Source of the DNA: CAWAHD01 sp963781785
GTDB lineage: Bacteria > Planctomycetota > Planctomycetia > Isosphaerales > Isosphaeraceae
DNA length: 64,000 nucleotides
Assembly: GCA_963781785.1 (NCBI GenBank)
Contig: CAWAHD010000005.1
Location: 2,232,001-2,296,000 of the forward strand
Direction of reading: 5' to 3'
Shown: positions 26,589-36,192 of the stretch, one piece after another
How the letters are laid out: each line of letters starts with the position of its first letter
Position numbering within the stretch: position 1 is the first letter of the stretch
The notes under the pieces: model-generated
What the model was told of the DNA's origin: nothing
Seen by the model: the letters and a program-made list of their open reading frames with translations, nothing else
The model's database searches: none
Made by a program: the position numbers and the translations under genes

Positions 26589-27210
26589 TCATTTTTCTCG
26601 GTCCGATCCAAATTCCGCGCGGAGCAGGAGGTCTCGGAGAATTGGGCTGGCTCTGCGCAGAACGCCCCACACTGAATCCTCGCTCAAGTCCAGCTCGGAG
26701 GCGATGTTCGCCAACGGCAATTCGTCGAGCCAGTGCATGAAAAGGATCGGACGATAGAGGTCCGGCAAGGTTGCCGCCACTTCCTCGATGATCGCGCAGT
26801 TCCACCCGCTGCTCACTGGTTGCGAACTGGACCGATGGCCCGGCATCGGGATCGACGAGCGTCGCGGCCAATTCCTGCGTCAAAGTTTCCTCGCGGTGCC
26901 GCGCACGGCGGCGAACATGCCCGCCCGCCTGACGGCGCGCAATCGCTCGGACCCATGAACCCAGGGTTCCCAGCGCGGGATCGAACGGAAACGTGGGGAG
27001 TCGCTCAGCCACGATACACCAGACACGCTGCGCGAGGTCCTCCGCGTCGAGCTTGCACTCATCGCTCCTGCGAATGATTGCCAGAATCTTGCGGTTTTCG
27101 ATCGTGCAGAAGTCGTTCCACGCCTCCTGCTCTTCAGCAGTCGCGCCACCGGCACGCATGTGGCAGAGTGCCTGGGTCAATTCCAGATCCTTCGAGCCTG
27201 GAAATGACAT
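26589..27210 (-). CDS. ECF-type sigma-70 factor, frameshifted
   Basis: About 206 residues when the frame change near 26815 is bridged. Region 2 (DAEDLAQRVWCIVAERLPTF, then TLGSWVRAIARRQAGGHVRR) is in the first frame. Region 4, with the helix-turn-helix LANIASELDLSEDSVWGVLR, is in the second. It should direct RNA polymerase to a dedicated promoter set; no anti-sigma factor is adjacent. I start at the ATG at 27210 (MSFPGSKDLELTQAL). The upstream frame is open to 27495 but is unsupported. Confidence 0.75.
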
Positions 27211-27813
27211 CTCTTCCGTGCGAGGTGGCAAGCACGGATTGGTTGTCTGCGCCTGATCGCCCGGCACCGATCCTTGGCCCGTTGGAGGTTTCACTTGGGA
27301 GGCGTTGCTGGTCAGCCTCTGAAGCACACCGGTTTCCATGGTCTCATCGAGTGCGCCGCCGTCCCTGGCCCCGGGAAGCTCGATCAGCACCGAGTTGACG
27401 GCGCCCTCGCTATCGAACTGTGTCGTCTCAATTCCAAACAATCGAATGGATTTGAAAAACAGCCTGGGTTCCAGGATGCCGGGCCCCGCTGGCAACCGGT
27501 GACGCTCCCTGTCATCGACTCCGATGCCGGCACGATTCGCAAGCGGAGCAAGTGGTCGACTTAAGAAAGAATGAGAAAGTCGAATCGTCCAAATGATTGA
27601 GCAGCCGCACTTCGAAATGCAAGAGGGTAGAAGTCAAAAAATGCAAATCCTTCGGGGGCCGTGGAATCTGCTCGATGTCGTCCGTAGCGCGCAGACCATG
27701 TCGTGCACCCCTTTCGACATTCACTGGCGAAAAGCACTGGCCCCGGCCGCGGCCGGCTGTTAATCTTTATTGCTTTGCCTCGACACTGCAAATCCAGGCG
27801 GTATTTGCTGCCG
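27211..27813. other. Intergenic between divergent sigma factor and trpE
   Basis: No gene I can support. Short open frames occur on both strands, the largest being the in-frame upstream extension of the sigma factor. No tryptophan leader peptide, T-box or attenuator was recognised before trpE. Confidence 0.5.
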
Positions 27814-29311
27814 ATGAGCCGTCACCGTCCGTCGCTCGAAGAGTTCATTCGATCACGGGGCTCCGCGTCGTGCATCCCGGTCTATCGCCAGTTGACCGGC
27901 GATGCGCTCACTCCGGTCTCGGCCTTTCGCCGGATCGAGCGCGGCGCTCCGTCGTTCCTGTTCGAAAGCGTCATCGGAGGCGAACGGGTCGGGCGATACA
28001 GCTTCCTGGGCACCGAACCGTTCTTGCGCTTCGAGGCGCGGGGGCACGAGGTCACCGTGTCGGAATCAGCTCGGCCAGGCCAGTTGAGACGGTTCACGTC
28101 GAGCGATCCGTTTCTCGACCTGGAGAAGCTGGTCGGGTGCTATCGTGCCCTTCCGGCCAGGGGACTGCCGCGGTTCGTGGGCGGAGCGGTGGGTTATGCC
28201 TCCTACGACGCCGTCCGCTACACGGAATCCCTGCCCAACCCCCCGCCCGACGATCGCGGAATACCCGATTTGTCCTTTGCATTCTATGACCGGATGGTCC
28301 TCTTCGACCACATCCGAAAAACCGTGCTCGCGGTTGCCCTCGTTCATTTGCACAGAGGAGGCTCCCCCGAGGCGGCCTACGAAGACGCCTGCGGCCGGGT
28401 TGACGGCCTGGTCGAGCGCCTGGCCGGCCCGGGAGCGGACCTCGGAGTCGACGATATCGACACCGATCTTCCGGTCACGCTCGAACCCCGGTCCAACTTC
28501 ACCCGCGCCCAGTACGAAGACGTCGTGCGCCGCTGCCAGGAGTACATCAAAGCCGGGGACATCTTCCAGGTCGTCCCCAGCCAGCGGTTCGAGATCGACA
28601 CAACGGCTGACCCTTTCAACATTTACCGCGTACTCCGCGTTGTTAACCCCAGCCCGTTTCTGTTCTACTTGCCGCACGGAGATTTCTCGTTGATCGGTAG
28701 CTCGCCCGAGATCCTGGTGCGTGTCGAGGACGGGATGGTCACCATCCGTCCGCTTGCCGGAACTCGGCGCCGGGGGGCCGACCTGGCCGAAGACGAGGCA
28801 CTGGCCGAGGAGCTCCTGGTCGATCCCAAGGAGCGAGCCGAGCACATCATGCTCGTCGACCTGGGGCGCAACGACGTCGGCCGGGTGGCTGAGTATCGCT
28901 CCGTCCAGCTCACCGACCTGATGAAGGTCGAGCGGTATTCGCACGTGATGCACATCACGTCGAACGTGACCGGCCGACTGCGGGCCGACCGGACGACCTT
29001 CGACGCACTCCGCGCGGGATTGCCGGCGGGAACTGTGTCGGCGCGCCAAGGTCCGTGCAATGGAGATCATCGACGAGGTCGAGCCGCAAAAGCGGGGGCC
29101 ATACGGGGGCGCCGTCGGGTACATCGATTTCACCGGCAACATGGACACCTGCATCGCACTCCGGACACTGGTCCTGAAGGGGTCCAAAGCGTATATCCAG
29201 GCCGGGGGCGGCGTGGTTTATGACAGCGACCCGGCCGCCGAGTTCGAGGAAACCGTCAACAAGGCGCGCGTTCTCTTGAAAGCGATCGAGATCGCCGAGA
29301 GCCAGCTTTGA
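27814..29311 (+). CDS. trpE: Anthranilate synthase component I, frameshifted
   Basis: About 499 residues when repaired. It converts chorismate to anthranilate using ammonia from TrpG. The chorismate-binding domain is complete: FQVVPSQRF, NPSPFLFYLPHGDFSLIGSS, RPLAGTRRRG, EHIMLVDLGRNDVG and, after the break, GGAVGYIDFTGNMDTCIALR. The break is at 29038-29050. The family motif TVSGAPKVRAMEIIDE needs two more bases there, one G and one C, each in a short run. That is the signature of homopolymer miscalls, so I treat the gene as functional. ATG at 27814. No trpG follows. Confidence 0.88.
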
Positions 29312-29336
29312 GAGGACCCGTTGGGCCAGCCGCACG

Positions 29337-30115
29337 ATGAGATACGACCGCACGCTCGTCCTCATTCGCGAGCGATCCTTCCTGGACTTGCTTGACCTGA
29401 CAATCCTGGTGATTCGGGAGCGGCCGCTCGTCTTCTCCCTGGCGGCCGCCGCCGGCATACTTCCCTGGGCCGTCCTCAACTACTGGCTGCTTCTGGACCC
29501 GGCCTTCTCGCTATTCTACTGGGGCATTCTCCTGATCCTGGAAACGCCTTGGGCAACCGCGCCGTTGACTCTGGTCCTGGGCGACCTCATGTTCGACAAG
29601 CGTCCCAGGCTGCGGAGAATGCTCAAGACCCTGGTCGTCTCGGTTCCCGCAATGATCGGCACTCAGTTGATGATGCGCGGACTGTTCCTGGTCACCGTGA
29701 TCGCCTATCCGGTCATGTCCGCACAGTACTCGTTTCTCGATGAGATCATCCTGCTCGAACGCCTGGGATTGCGACGGATACCGGCGCAGGCGCGGCGCTA
29801 TCCAGCGGCGTCGAAGGGGATCTGTTCATCCGCTGGCTGGGACAGCTCCTCCTGGGCACGATCTTTGTGCTCTGCTTCTGGGCGAGTGCCCGGACCCTGA
29901 GCTCGGCCCTGGTGGGCGACGAGCTCACCTGGTATCGTCCGGGCCTCAACGATCTGAGCGGCGTGCTGTTTCAGACGGCCGTGTGGATCGCCATCGCGTT
30001 CTTCGGGGTATACCGGTTCTTTGCCTACATCGATCGTCGGATCCGGATCGAGGGCTGGGAGCTTGACCTGCGATTGAAGGCGGTCAACCGCGGGCTGGAG
30101 GAGAGATCGACGTGA
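29337..30115 (+). CDS. Integral membrane protein, unknown, frameshifted
   Basis: About 259 residues with five or six membrane helices, such as PLVFSLAAAAGILPWAVLNY and FYWGILLILETPW in the first frame, and GTIFVLCFWASARTL and AVWIAIAFFGVYRFFAYIDR in the second. The frame changes between about 29770 and 29830. It starts 25 bases after trpE and overlaps the DUF4129 gene by ATGA. It is therefore probably the first gene of the DUF4129-DUF4350-MoxR-DUF58 operon and belongs to that envelope system. Confidence 0.7.
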
Positions 30116-30948
30116 CGCGGCTGCCCTCCAATCTCGCAATCCTGGTGCTGTGGTTGGGCGCTCCCCCGGCCGGGGGAGCGCCGCCCTATCCACCACAAGT
30201 CTCCGCGGCGAGCCAGGCGATTCTTGCAGCCGGGGATCGCGGCGATCCGGTACCTTCGCAGGATTCTTCGGTCAAGGAGGCCCTCAAGAGTCGAGACTAC
30301 CCATGGTACGATCCGAAAACCGATCGCGTCCGCCCGGTCTTGCCGGCCCGCTGGTCCTGGCAGAAATGGCTGAGCAACCGCCTTGACAATATTGCCAAGG
30401 CCATCGGCCGGTTCTTCGATCGGTTCAAAATGAAGCCGATCCGCGGGCTCGGGTTCGCGGGCGATTCGCTGGGCACACTGCTCTTGATTGCCGTGCTCGC
30501 GGTATTTCTGGCCGCACTGCTCTGGCTCTGGCTGCGCGAGGGCTCGCGGGCGCGTTTCCGGCAAACCGACCTTGAACGTCTGGGCACGGCAGCGCGGCTG
30601 GCCCAGCTTCCGGAAGGCATCCGGCCCGGGGGAGAAGACCCGTGGGCCGAGGCCCTCAAGCGCCGCGCGGCGGGGGACCTGGCCGGCGCGGTTGTCTGTG
30701 TTTTTGCCCACCAGCTTCTGGCGCTTGACGAGGATGGACAGATCCGACTGGTTCCCGGGCGGACGGGGCGTCAATATGTTCAGGGGCTGCGCGACCCGGA
30801 GCTGCACGAGCTGCTGGGCGGCACCCTTGGGCTGTTTGAAGACGTCTACTACGGGCATCGGCGGCCGGCAGCCCATCGGTTCGAGCTGGTCTGGAGCCGG
30901 GCCGAGGCGTTCCGCGAGCGCCGCGGCCTGCTGGGAGTTCCTCGATGA
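30112..30948 (+). CDS. DUF4129 domain protein
   Basis: 278 residues. A signal-like start, a periplasmic segment, one membrane helix near residue 125-140 (GTLLLIAVLAVFLAALLWLW) and a C-terminal DUF4129 domain (WAEALKRRAAGDLAGAVVCV to QYVQGLRDPELHELLGG). In many bacteria this domain occurs with MoxR ATPases, DUF58 and transglutaminase-like proteins. Overlaps of 4 bases on both sides show tight coupling. Its biochemical role is not known. Confidence 0.82.
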   Translation: MTRLPSNLAILVLWLGAPPAGGAPPYPPQVSAASQAILAAGDRGDPVPSQDSSVKEALKSRDYPWYDPKTDRVRPVLPARWSWQKWLSNRLDNIAKAIGRFFDRFKMKPIRGLGFAGDSLGTLLLIAVLAVFLAALLWLWLREGSRARFRQTDLERLGTAARLAQLPEGIRPGGEDPWAEALKRRAAGDLAGAVVCVFAHQLLALDEDGQIRLVPGRTGRQYVQGLRDPELHELLGGTLGLFEDVYYGHRRPAAHRFELVWSRAEAFRERRGLLGVPR

Positions 30949-32639
30949 CGCTCTGGTTTCCCAAACGGATGGGCATCGTCGTGGGGACAGTCTTGATCGC
31001 CTTTGCCGCGCCGGGGTGTGGGGCGCACGGCCCTGAGACCGAGTACGGCGTGAGCCGGGGCACCAGCTTGAATGGAACGTCGGTTTTCGCGGCGATGCTG
31101 TCCGAGCGGGGGCATACGATTCGCACGGCTCTGCGGCTGAGCGACGACGTGGCCGAGTGGGCCGATGGCATTGTCCGGTTTGCGCCGTATCCCGGACCAC
31201 CCGCCCAGGACGAGGGGGAATGGTTTCGAAACTGGCTGGCCCGAGATCGCGATCATTGGCTGATCTACGTGGTGCGCGACTTCGACACGGCGGCCGAATA
31301 CTGGAAGCAGATCAGGGACAGCATCTCGGAGGCCGACGATCCCGGCCGCCATGCCGATGCCGAAGAACAGCGCAGCGAAGCGGCCGGCTGGGTCCACCGG
31401 CTGCCGGCAAAAGCGAAAGAGGCCGCCAATGCGACGGCTTGGTTCGCGCTGGACCGGCCGTTCAACCCGCCGCAGGTGTGCACCAAGCTCAGCGGCGAGT
31501 GGGCTTCCGGCGTCGATCCCGCGGCCGCCGCCTTGATCGTGCACGAGCCGCTCAAACCCGAACGCCGGTGCGTGCTCCTCGAGGGGGACGGCAAGCCGCT
31601 GGTGATCGACAAATCGCGGGCTGGCCAGCCGCGCGTACTCGTGATTGCAAATGGATCGTTCCTCTTGAATGAAGCGCTGGTCAACAGAGCGCAACGGCCG
31701 CTCGCCGAGCGCGTCGCCGATTGGCCGGAGAGCTACGGAGACCAGGTCGCACTGGTTGAGGGAGGTTTTGTGCTCGGCGACGCGGGGCCGCCGAGTCTCT
31801 GGGACCTCCTGTGGCGGATTGACGCTCTTTTCTGGGCTGCCATTCAGGTAGGGCTGGCGGCCTTGTTCGCGGCCCTGGCGCGTGCGCCGCGGCTGGGTCG
31901 GCCCCGGCCCGAACCGGCGTCCGGGGCAGACCGGCCAGCGGCCCACGCCGAGGCCCTGGGCTCGTTGCTAGAGCAAACCCGGGCCGCCGACGATGCCCGC
32001 GAGCTTCTCGACCGTTACCGCCAATGGCGCATTCCGCATTCATCGCGTGAGCCCGCCCGTTCCGCGGGCCGGGATCACGCGCCGGCGCGCGCACCATCGC
32101 AGCAGCCAACCCGGCAAACTCCGACTGCCGCGCTGCGCACCCCCCAGACCAGCCGGGCCCGGCTCGCCACGGCGGCGGCCGTGCTTCTTGATCGAATCCG
32201 CAAAGGGACAAGGCGAAACCCGAATGGACGAAACCGATCTCGATCCGCATGCTTCCCACCAGCCGGCAGAAGAGCCGGGCCAAATACCGGCGAGCCCTGG
32301 CTCGGACGGCACCGCTCTACCCTCCGGGGTGCTGAGCTGGGCCGATCGCGTGTTCGCCGAGGTCAACAAGGTGTTTGTCGGGCAGCGGAAGCTGGTGCGC
32401 GGCGTGCTGACGTCGCTCCTGGCCGAGGGGCACGTCCTGATCGAGAGCGTGCCTGGCCTGGGCAAGACGTTGCTGGTGCGCGTGCTGGGCCGCGTGCTCG
32501 GCTGCTCGTTCAACCGCATCCAGTTCACGCCCGACCTCATGCCGTCGGATGTCACCGGCTCGCCCATCTACGACGAGCGGATCGGCGACTTCCGGTTCCG
32601 GCCCGGCCCCGTCTTTACTCAGATCCTGCTCGCCGATGA
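30945..32639 (+). CDS. DUF4350 domain protein, 3' end uncertain
   Basis: An N-terminal signal with a lipobox-like AAPGC is followed by the DUF4350 region: EYGVSRGTSLNGTSVFAAML, then HWLIYVVRDFDTAAEYW and VLVIANGSFLLNEALVNRAQ. A membrane helix (LFWAAIQVGLAALFAALARA) precedes the cytoplasmic tail ELLDRYRQWR. The open frame runs to 32639, but its last 138 codons lie inside moxR in another frame and are not protein-like. A frameshift after about 32030 is likely, with the true stop before 32224. Confidence 0.7.
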   Translation: MTLWFPKRMGIVVGTVLIAFAAPGCGAHGPETEYGVSRGTSLNGTSVFAAMLSERGHTIRTALRLSDDVAEWADGIVRFAPYPGPPAQDEGEWFRNWLARDRDHWLIYVVRDFDTAAEYWKQIRDSISEADDPGRHADAEEQRSEAAGWVHRLPAKAKEAANATAWFALDRPFNPPQVCTKLSGEWASGVDPAAAALIVHEPLKPERRCVLLEGDGKPLVIDKSRAGQPRVLVIANGSFLLNEALVNRAQRPLAERVADWPESYGDQVALVEGGFVLGDAGPPSLWDLLWRIDALFWAAIQVGLAALFAALARAPRLGRPRPEPASGADRPAAHAEALGSLLEQTRAADDARELLDRYRQWRIPHSSREPARSAGRDHAPARAPSQQPTRQTPTAALRTPQTSRARLATAAAVLLDRIRKGTRRNPNGRNRSRSACFPPAGRRAGPNTGEPWLGRHRSTLRGAELGRSRVRRGQQGVCRAAEAGARRADVAPGRGARPDRERAWPGQDVAGARAGPRARLLVQPHPVHARPHAVGCHRLAHLRRADRRLPVPARPRLYSDPARR

Positions 32640-33273
32640 AATTAACCGGGCCCCGGCCAAGACCCACTCGGCCTTGCTGGAAATCATGCAGGAGAGCCGG
32701 GTCACGATCGACGGCGTGAGCTACCCGATCGAGCTTCCCTTTCTGGTGATGGCCACTCAGAACCCGATCGAGTCGGAAGGCACGTACAATCTTCCCGAGG
32801 CCCAACTGGACCGCTTCTTGTTCAAGCTGGTGGTCGAGTATCCGTCGGCGGCCGAGGAGACCGAGATCCTCAAGCTGCACACCAAAGGCTACGGCTCGGA
32901 CCAGGGCATCGCGCTGGAGCTCGACGTCGTGACCAGCGCCGAGGAAGTACGCACCATGCAGTTGCGGGCCAAGCAGGTCCTGGCGGACGACCACGTCCTG
33001 AGCTACATTGCCAGCCTGGTGCGCAAGACGCGTCAGTGGCCGACGTTTTCCCTGGGCGCCTCGCCGCGGGCCGGTGTGGCCATCCTCCGCGGCGCACGGG
33101 CGCTCGCCGCCCTCGAAGGGCGCGACTACGTCGTGCCCGACGACGTCCAGGACGTGGTGCTCCCCGCGCTGCGCCATCGCGTGATTCTGACCCCGGAGGC
33201 CGAGGTCGAGGGCCGGTCGCCGGATGAGCTCCTGACCGAGCTGGTTCGATCCGTCGAGGTCCCCCTGCGATGA
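32224..33273 (+). CDS. MoxR-family AAA+ ATPase
   Basis: 349 residues. Walker A in ESVPGLGKTLLVRVLG, Walker B in ILLADEINRAPAKTHSALLE, sensor 1 in VMATQNPIESEGTYNLPEAQ, and an arginine-finger region. The lid domain follows with SLGASPRAGVAILRGARALA. MoxR ATPases are chaperone-like and act on VWA or DUF58 proteins encoded beside them. The stop overlaps the DUF58 start (ATGA). ATG at 32224; further upstream codons in frame are not family-like. Confidence 0.92.
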   Translation: MDETDLDPHASHQPAEEPGQIPASPGSDGTALPSGVLSWADRVFAEVNKVFVGQRKLVRGVLTSLLAEGHVLIESVPGLGKTLLVRVLGRVLGCSFNRIQFTPDLMPSDVTGSPIYDERIGDFRFRPGPVFTQILLADEINRAPAKTHSALLEIMQESRVTIDGVSYPIELPFLVMATQNPIESEGTYNLPEAQLDRFLFKLVVEYPSAAEETEILKLHTKGYGSDQGIALELDVVTSAEEVRTMQLRAKQVLADDHVLSYIASLVRKTRQWPTFSLGASPRAGVAILRGARALAALEGRDYVVPDDVQDVVLPALRHRVILTPEAEVEGRSPDELLTELVRSVEVPLR

Positions 33274-34593
33274 AGCTGATCTGGCCCGGCCGCGCGCTGG
33301 GCGTCGTACTTCTGGTTCCGGCTCTGACGTCGCTCCTCCTGTTCGTCACCGAGTCGATCCTCCCCATCTTGCTGGCCGTCGACGCCGCGGTCGGCCTGGT
33401 GGCGCTCTTCGACCTGTTGTCCCTGGCCGGCGTAACGCGGATCGTGTTCGAGCGGCACATGAGCCAGGTCTGTTCACTCGACGAGCCGCAGGAGGTCGAG
33501 CTTGTGATCGACAATCCGGGCCGAACCGCGCGTCACGCTGCGGCTCCGTGACGACGTACCCGATATCGCCGTGGCCGATCCGCGGTTGTTCGAGATCACG
33601 ATCCCGGCCGGCCGGCAGGCGGTGCTCACCTACCGGTTCACACCCAAGCGGCGCGGCACGTACCGGTTCGAGCGCGTTGACGCTCTGATCGCCAGCCGCC
33701 TGGGGCTGTGGCGCCGGCAGTCGAGCTGGCCGGTTCCTACCGAGGTGCGCGTGTACCCCGACATCCACCAGGTGGAACGGTACACGATGCTGGCGCGGCG
33801 CGACCGGCTGAGCACGATCGGCGTGCGGAGGTCGCGCCGACTGGGCACGGACAACGAGTTCGAGCGGCTGCGCGACTACATCGAGGGGGACGACCCGCGG
33901 CACATCGACTGGCGGGCCACGGCCCGGCGGGACAAGCTGACCTGCCGCGCGTTCCAGCTCAACCAGAGCCAGCGGATCATCTTCATGATCGACTGCGGCC
34001 GGCTCATGGCTGGCGATACCGGGGGTGGCCTGTCGCCGCTGGACCACGCCTTCAACGCCATGCTGCTTTTGGCCCACGTCGCTCTGATCCGTGGCGACCA
34101 GGTCGGCCTCCTGGCGTTCTCGGACCGGGTGCGGGCCTACGTCGCTCCCGGGGGCGGCCCGCGACGGATCAGGCGGCTGGTCCATAGCGTGCACAATGTC
34201 TTCCCGGAAATGGTGGAGTCGCGTTATGATCGCGCTTTCATCGAGCTGGAAGAGCGCTGCCGCAAGCGATCTCTCGTGGTGGTGATGTCCAATCTGTTCG
34301 ACGAGCTGAGCGCCCAGCTCGCCGGCCAGTACCTCCGCAACCTGAGAGGCCGGCATCTGCCCCTGGCCGTCTTTTTGCGCGATCACGACCTTTTCGCCCT
34401 GGCCGATCGAGCTGGCAATGAGGGGCCGTCGCTCTATCAAGGCGCGGCCGCCGCCGCTTTGCTCAACTGGCGCGAGCGCGTCCTGACCGGCCTCAAGCAG
34501 AGCGGAGTTCTCACCCTCGACGTCTTCCCGGAGGAACTGTCTGCGCTGCTCGTCAATCGTTATCTCGAAATCAAAGCGAGACATTTGCTCTAG
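33270..34593 (+). CDS. DUF58 protein, frameshifted
   Basis: About 441 residues when joined. The first frame has two N-terminal membrane helices (VVLLVPALTSLLLFV, ILPILLAVDAAVGLVALF). The second has the DUF58 signature DYIEGDDPRHIDWRATAR and a VWA-like region (IFMIDCGRLMAG, VALIRGDQVGLLAFSDRVRA, RSLVVVMSNLFDEL). The frame changes near 33530, where RVTLRLRDDVPDIAVADP is restored by a one-base correction. MIDCG partly replaces the DxSxS metal site, so metal binding is doubtful. It is the likely partner of the preceding MoxR. Confidence 0.85.
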
Positions 34594-34638
34594 AACGAAA
34601 CGCCCCTCGACCATCCCCGAAACAGGGAGTCCTAGCCG

Positions 34639-35506
34639 ATGGAACATCTCGAGCCCTACGACGACCCCGATCTCGACAACCCGTACGCTCCCCCCAAGGC
34701 AGCGCCGCCTCCCCTGGAGCCGATCCCTGCGATGAGCGGGATCCCGTTCACCGCCTCGGACATATTCAACTGGTCCTGGGCCATCTTCAAGGACAACATG
34801 GGGATCTGTATCGGTCTGGTGGTCGGCGCAGGCGTGCTCAACATTGTCATCAACATGGGCCTCGGGCTCGTCCTCGGCGCCCTGGGCGCCGCTATCCAGG
34901 AGCCGGCGGTCGTGGCGAGCCTCAACTTCGTCATCCAGATCTTGGGAATGTTTGTCGGGACGTGGCTCTCGATCGGCATGACGCGCGGTATGCTGCGGGT
35001 TGCGCAGACAGCCGGCATCCTTCGATATCGTCTTCAGCGGCGGGCCGTACCTGTTGTCGGTCATTCTGGCTGCCATCATCTTCGGACTGATCATCGTCGT
35101 GACATGCATGCCCGTCGCCCTGATCGCCGGGATCGTCTTCTGGGTGCAGGGGGATGCGACCGTGGGCGTGGCGGTGGCCGTGCTGGCGGGCTGCCTCGCT
35201 CTCGTTGCGCTGCTCTACCTGTATGCGCGGCTTTTCCCGTTTTTTTACCTGATCATCGACCGCAATGCGGGCGCGCTCGACTCGATCCGGCTGTCCTGGC
35301 AGATCACCGAGAAACGTGCCGGCACGATCATCGTGCTGTACTTTCTTCAGTTGGCCATCTACATCGCCGGCATCCTTGCTCTCTGCGTCGGGTTGATCTT
35401 TGCCATCCCGCTGATGACCATGATCCAGGTTGTCACCTACCTCGCGTTGACCGGCAAGGCGAAAGCTCCCGTGCGCACGCTCACGACCTGGGAGGAAGAG
35501 CTCTGA
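34639..35506 (+). CDS. Multi-spanning membrane protein, unknown, frameshifted
   Basis: About 289 residues. A proline-rich cytoplasmic start (NPYAPPKAAPPPLEPIP) is followed by about six helices. IFNWSWAIFKDNMGICIGLV lies in the first frame; LSVILAAIIFGLIIVV, FPFFYLIIDRNAGALDSI and IIVLYFLQLAIYIAGIL lie in the second. The frame changes near 35000, and one base restores LRVARRQPASFDIVFSGG. It resembles DUF975/glycerophosphodiester-diesterase-type membrane domains only in general layout. An AGGGAG ribosome site precedes the ATG. Confidence 0.7.
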
Positions 35507-35540
35507 GACGCCTTGGTGACGGGTCCGTCGATCGCGGCGG

Positions 35541-36116
35541 TCAAGGCCGTTTCGAGGCAAGCTTGTCGAGGAATTCCACGACGGCCGGCTCGTTCCAGTC
35601 TGCCCCACCGATGTGGCTCGCGGCAATCCGTCCGCCCGGGTCGATCAGAAAGGTCGCCGGGATGCCGTCGGTCGCGAACACCGATGGGGTCCGGCTCGGG
35701 CCGGTCCGCAGGAACGTCATGCGCCAATCTCTCCCCTCGAGGAACCCGCGGACCGTCCGGGACGAGTCATCCACCGAAACGCACACGAATTCGACGCCCC
35801 GGTCTCGAAGTCGGGAATTCTGTGCCAGAGCGGCGATCGAGGGCATCTCGCCCACGCAGGGGGGGCACCATGTCGCCCAGACATTCAGGAAGATCGTTTT
35901 CCCTTTGAACCGGGAGAACGACACAGGCTTGTCATCGAGATCGACGAGCTGCCACCCGAAATCCGCGGGCTGGCTCGATCCCGAGCCTTCCAAGAGCGCG
36001 TGTTGCCGGGGCCCGCGCCCGGGCCCGAAGAATGCCAGGTAAACGCTCCACACGACCACGAATCCGACGGCAATCGCGAGCCAGATTCGACCGTCTTTCT
36101 GGGGGGCCTGGTCCAT
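35541..36116 (-). CDS. TlpA/ResA-like thioredoxin-fold protein
   Basis: 191 residues. An N-terminal membrane anchor (IWLAIAVGFVVVWSVYLAFF) holds a periplasmic thioredoxin domain with the active site FLNVWATWCPPCVGEMPS and the cis-proline in DGIPATFLIDPGGRI. It should reduce or exchange disulfides outside the cytoplasm, as TlpA and ResA do for cytochrome c maturation. No cytochrome biogenesis genes are adjacent. It ends convergent to the preceding membrane protein. Confidence 0.88.
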   Translation of the reverse strand: MDQAPQKDGRIWLAIAVGFVVVWSVYLAFFGPGRGPRQHALLEGSGSSQPADFGWQLVDLDDKPVSFSRFKGKTIFLNVWATWCPPCVGEMPSIAALAQNSRLRDRGVEFVCVSVDDSSRTVRGFLEGRDWRMTFLRTGPSRTPSVFATDGIPATFLIDPGGRIAASHIGGADWNEPAVVEFLDKLASKRP

Positions 36117-36192
36117 GATTGGTGAAGCCCGAGTTGCGCGGGCAGCTCCTTAACTTCTCGAGACAGTCTCGGCAACGACCTGGGCTGCTCGC

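Noticed and set aside
27211..27813. Tryptophan attenuator or T-box before trpE
   Set aside because: No Trp-rich leader peptide, terminator/antiterminator pair or T-box core was found.
27814..29311. Programmed frameshifting or pseudogene status of trpE
   Set aside because: Two separate base losses are needed at one site, no slippery sequence is apparent, and the rest is fully conserved; sequencing error is simpler.
33346..35109. 587-residue minus-strand open frame
   Set aside because: Antisense to the DUF58 gene and the following membrane protein; composition is that of a shadow frame.
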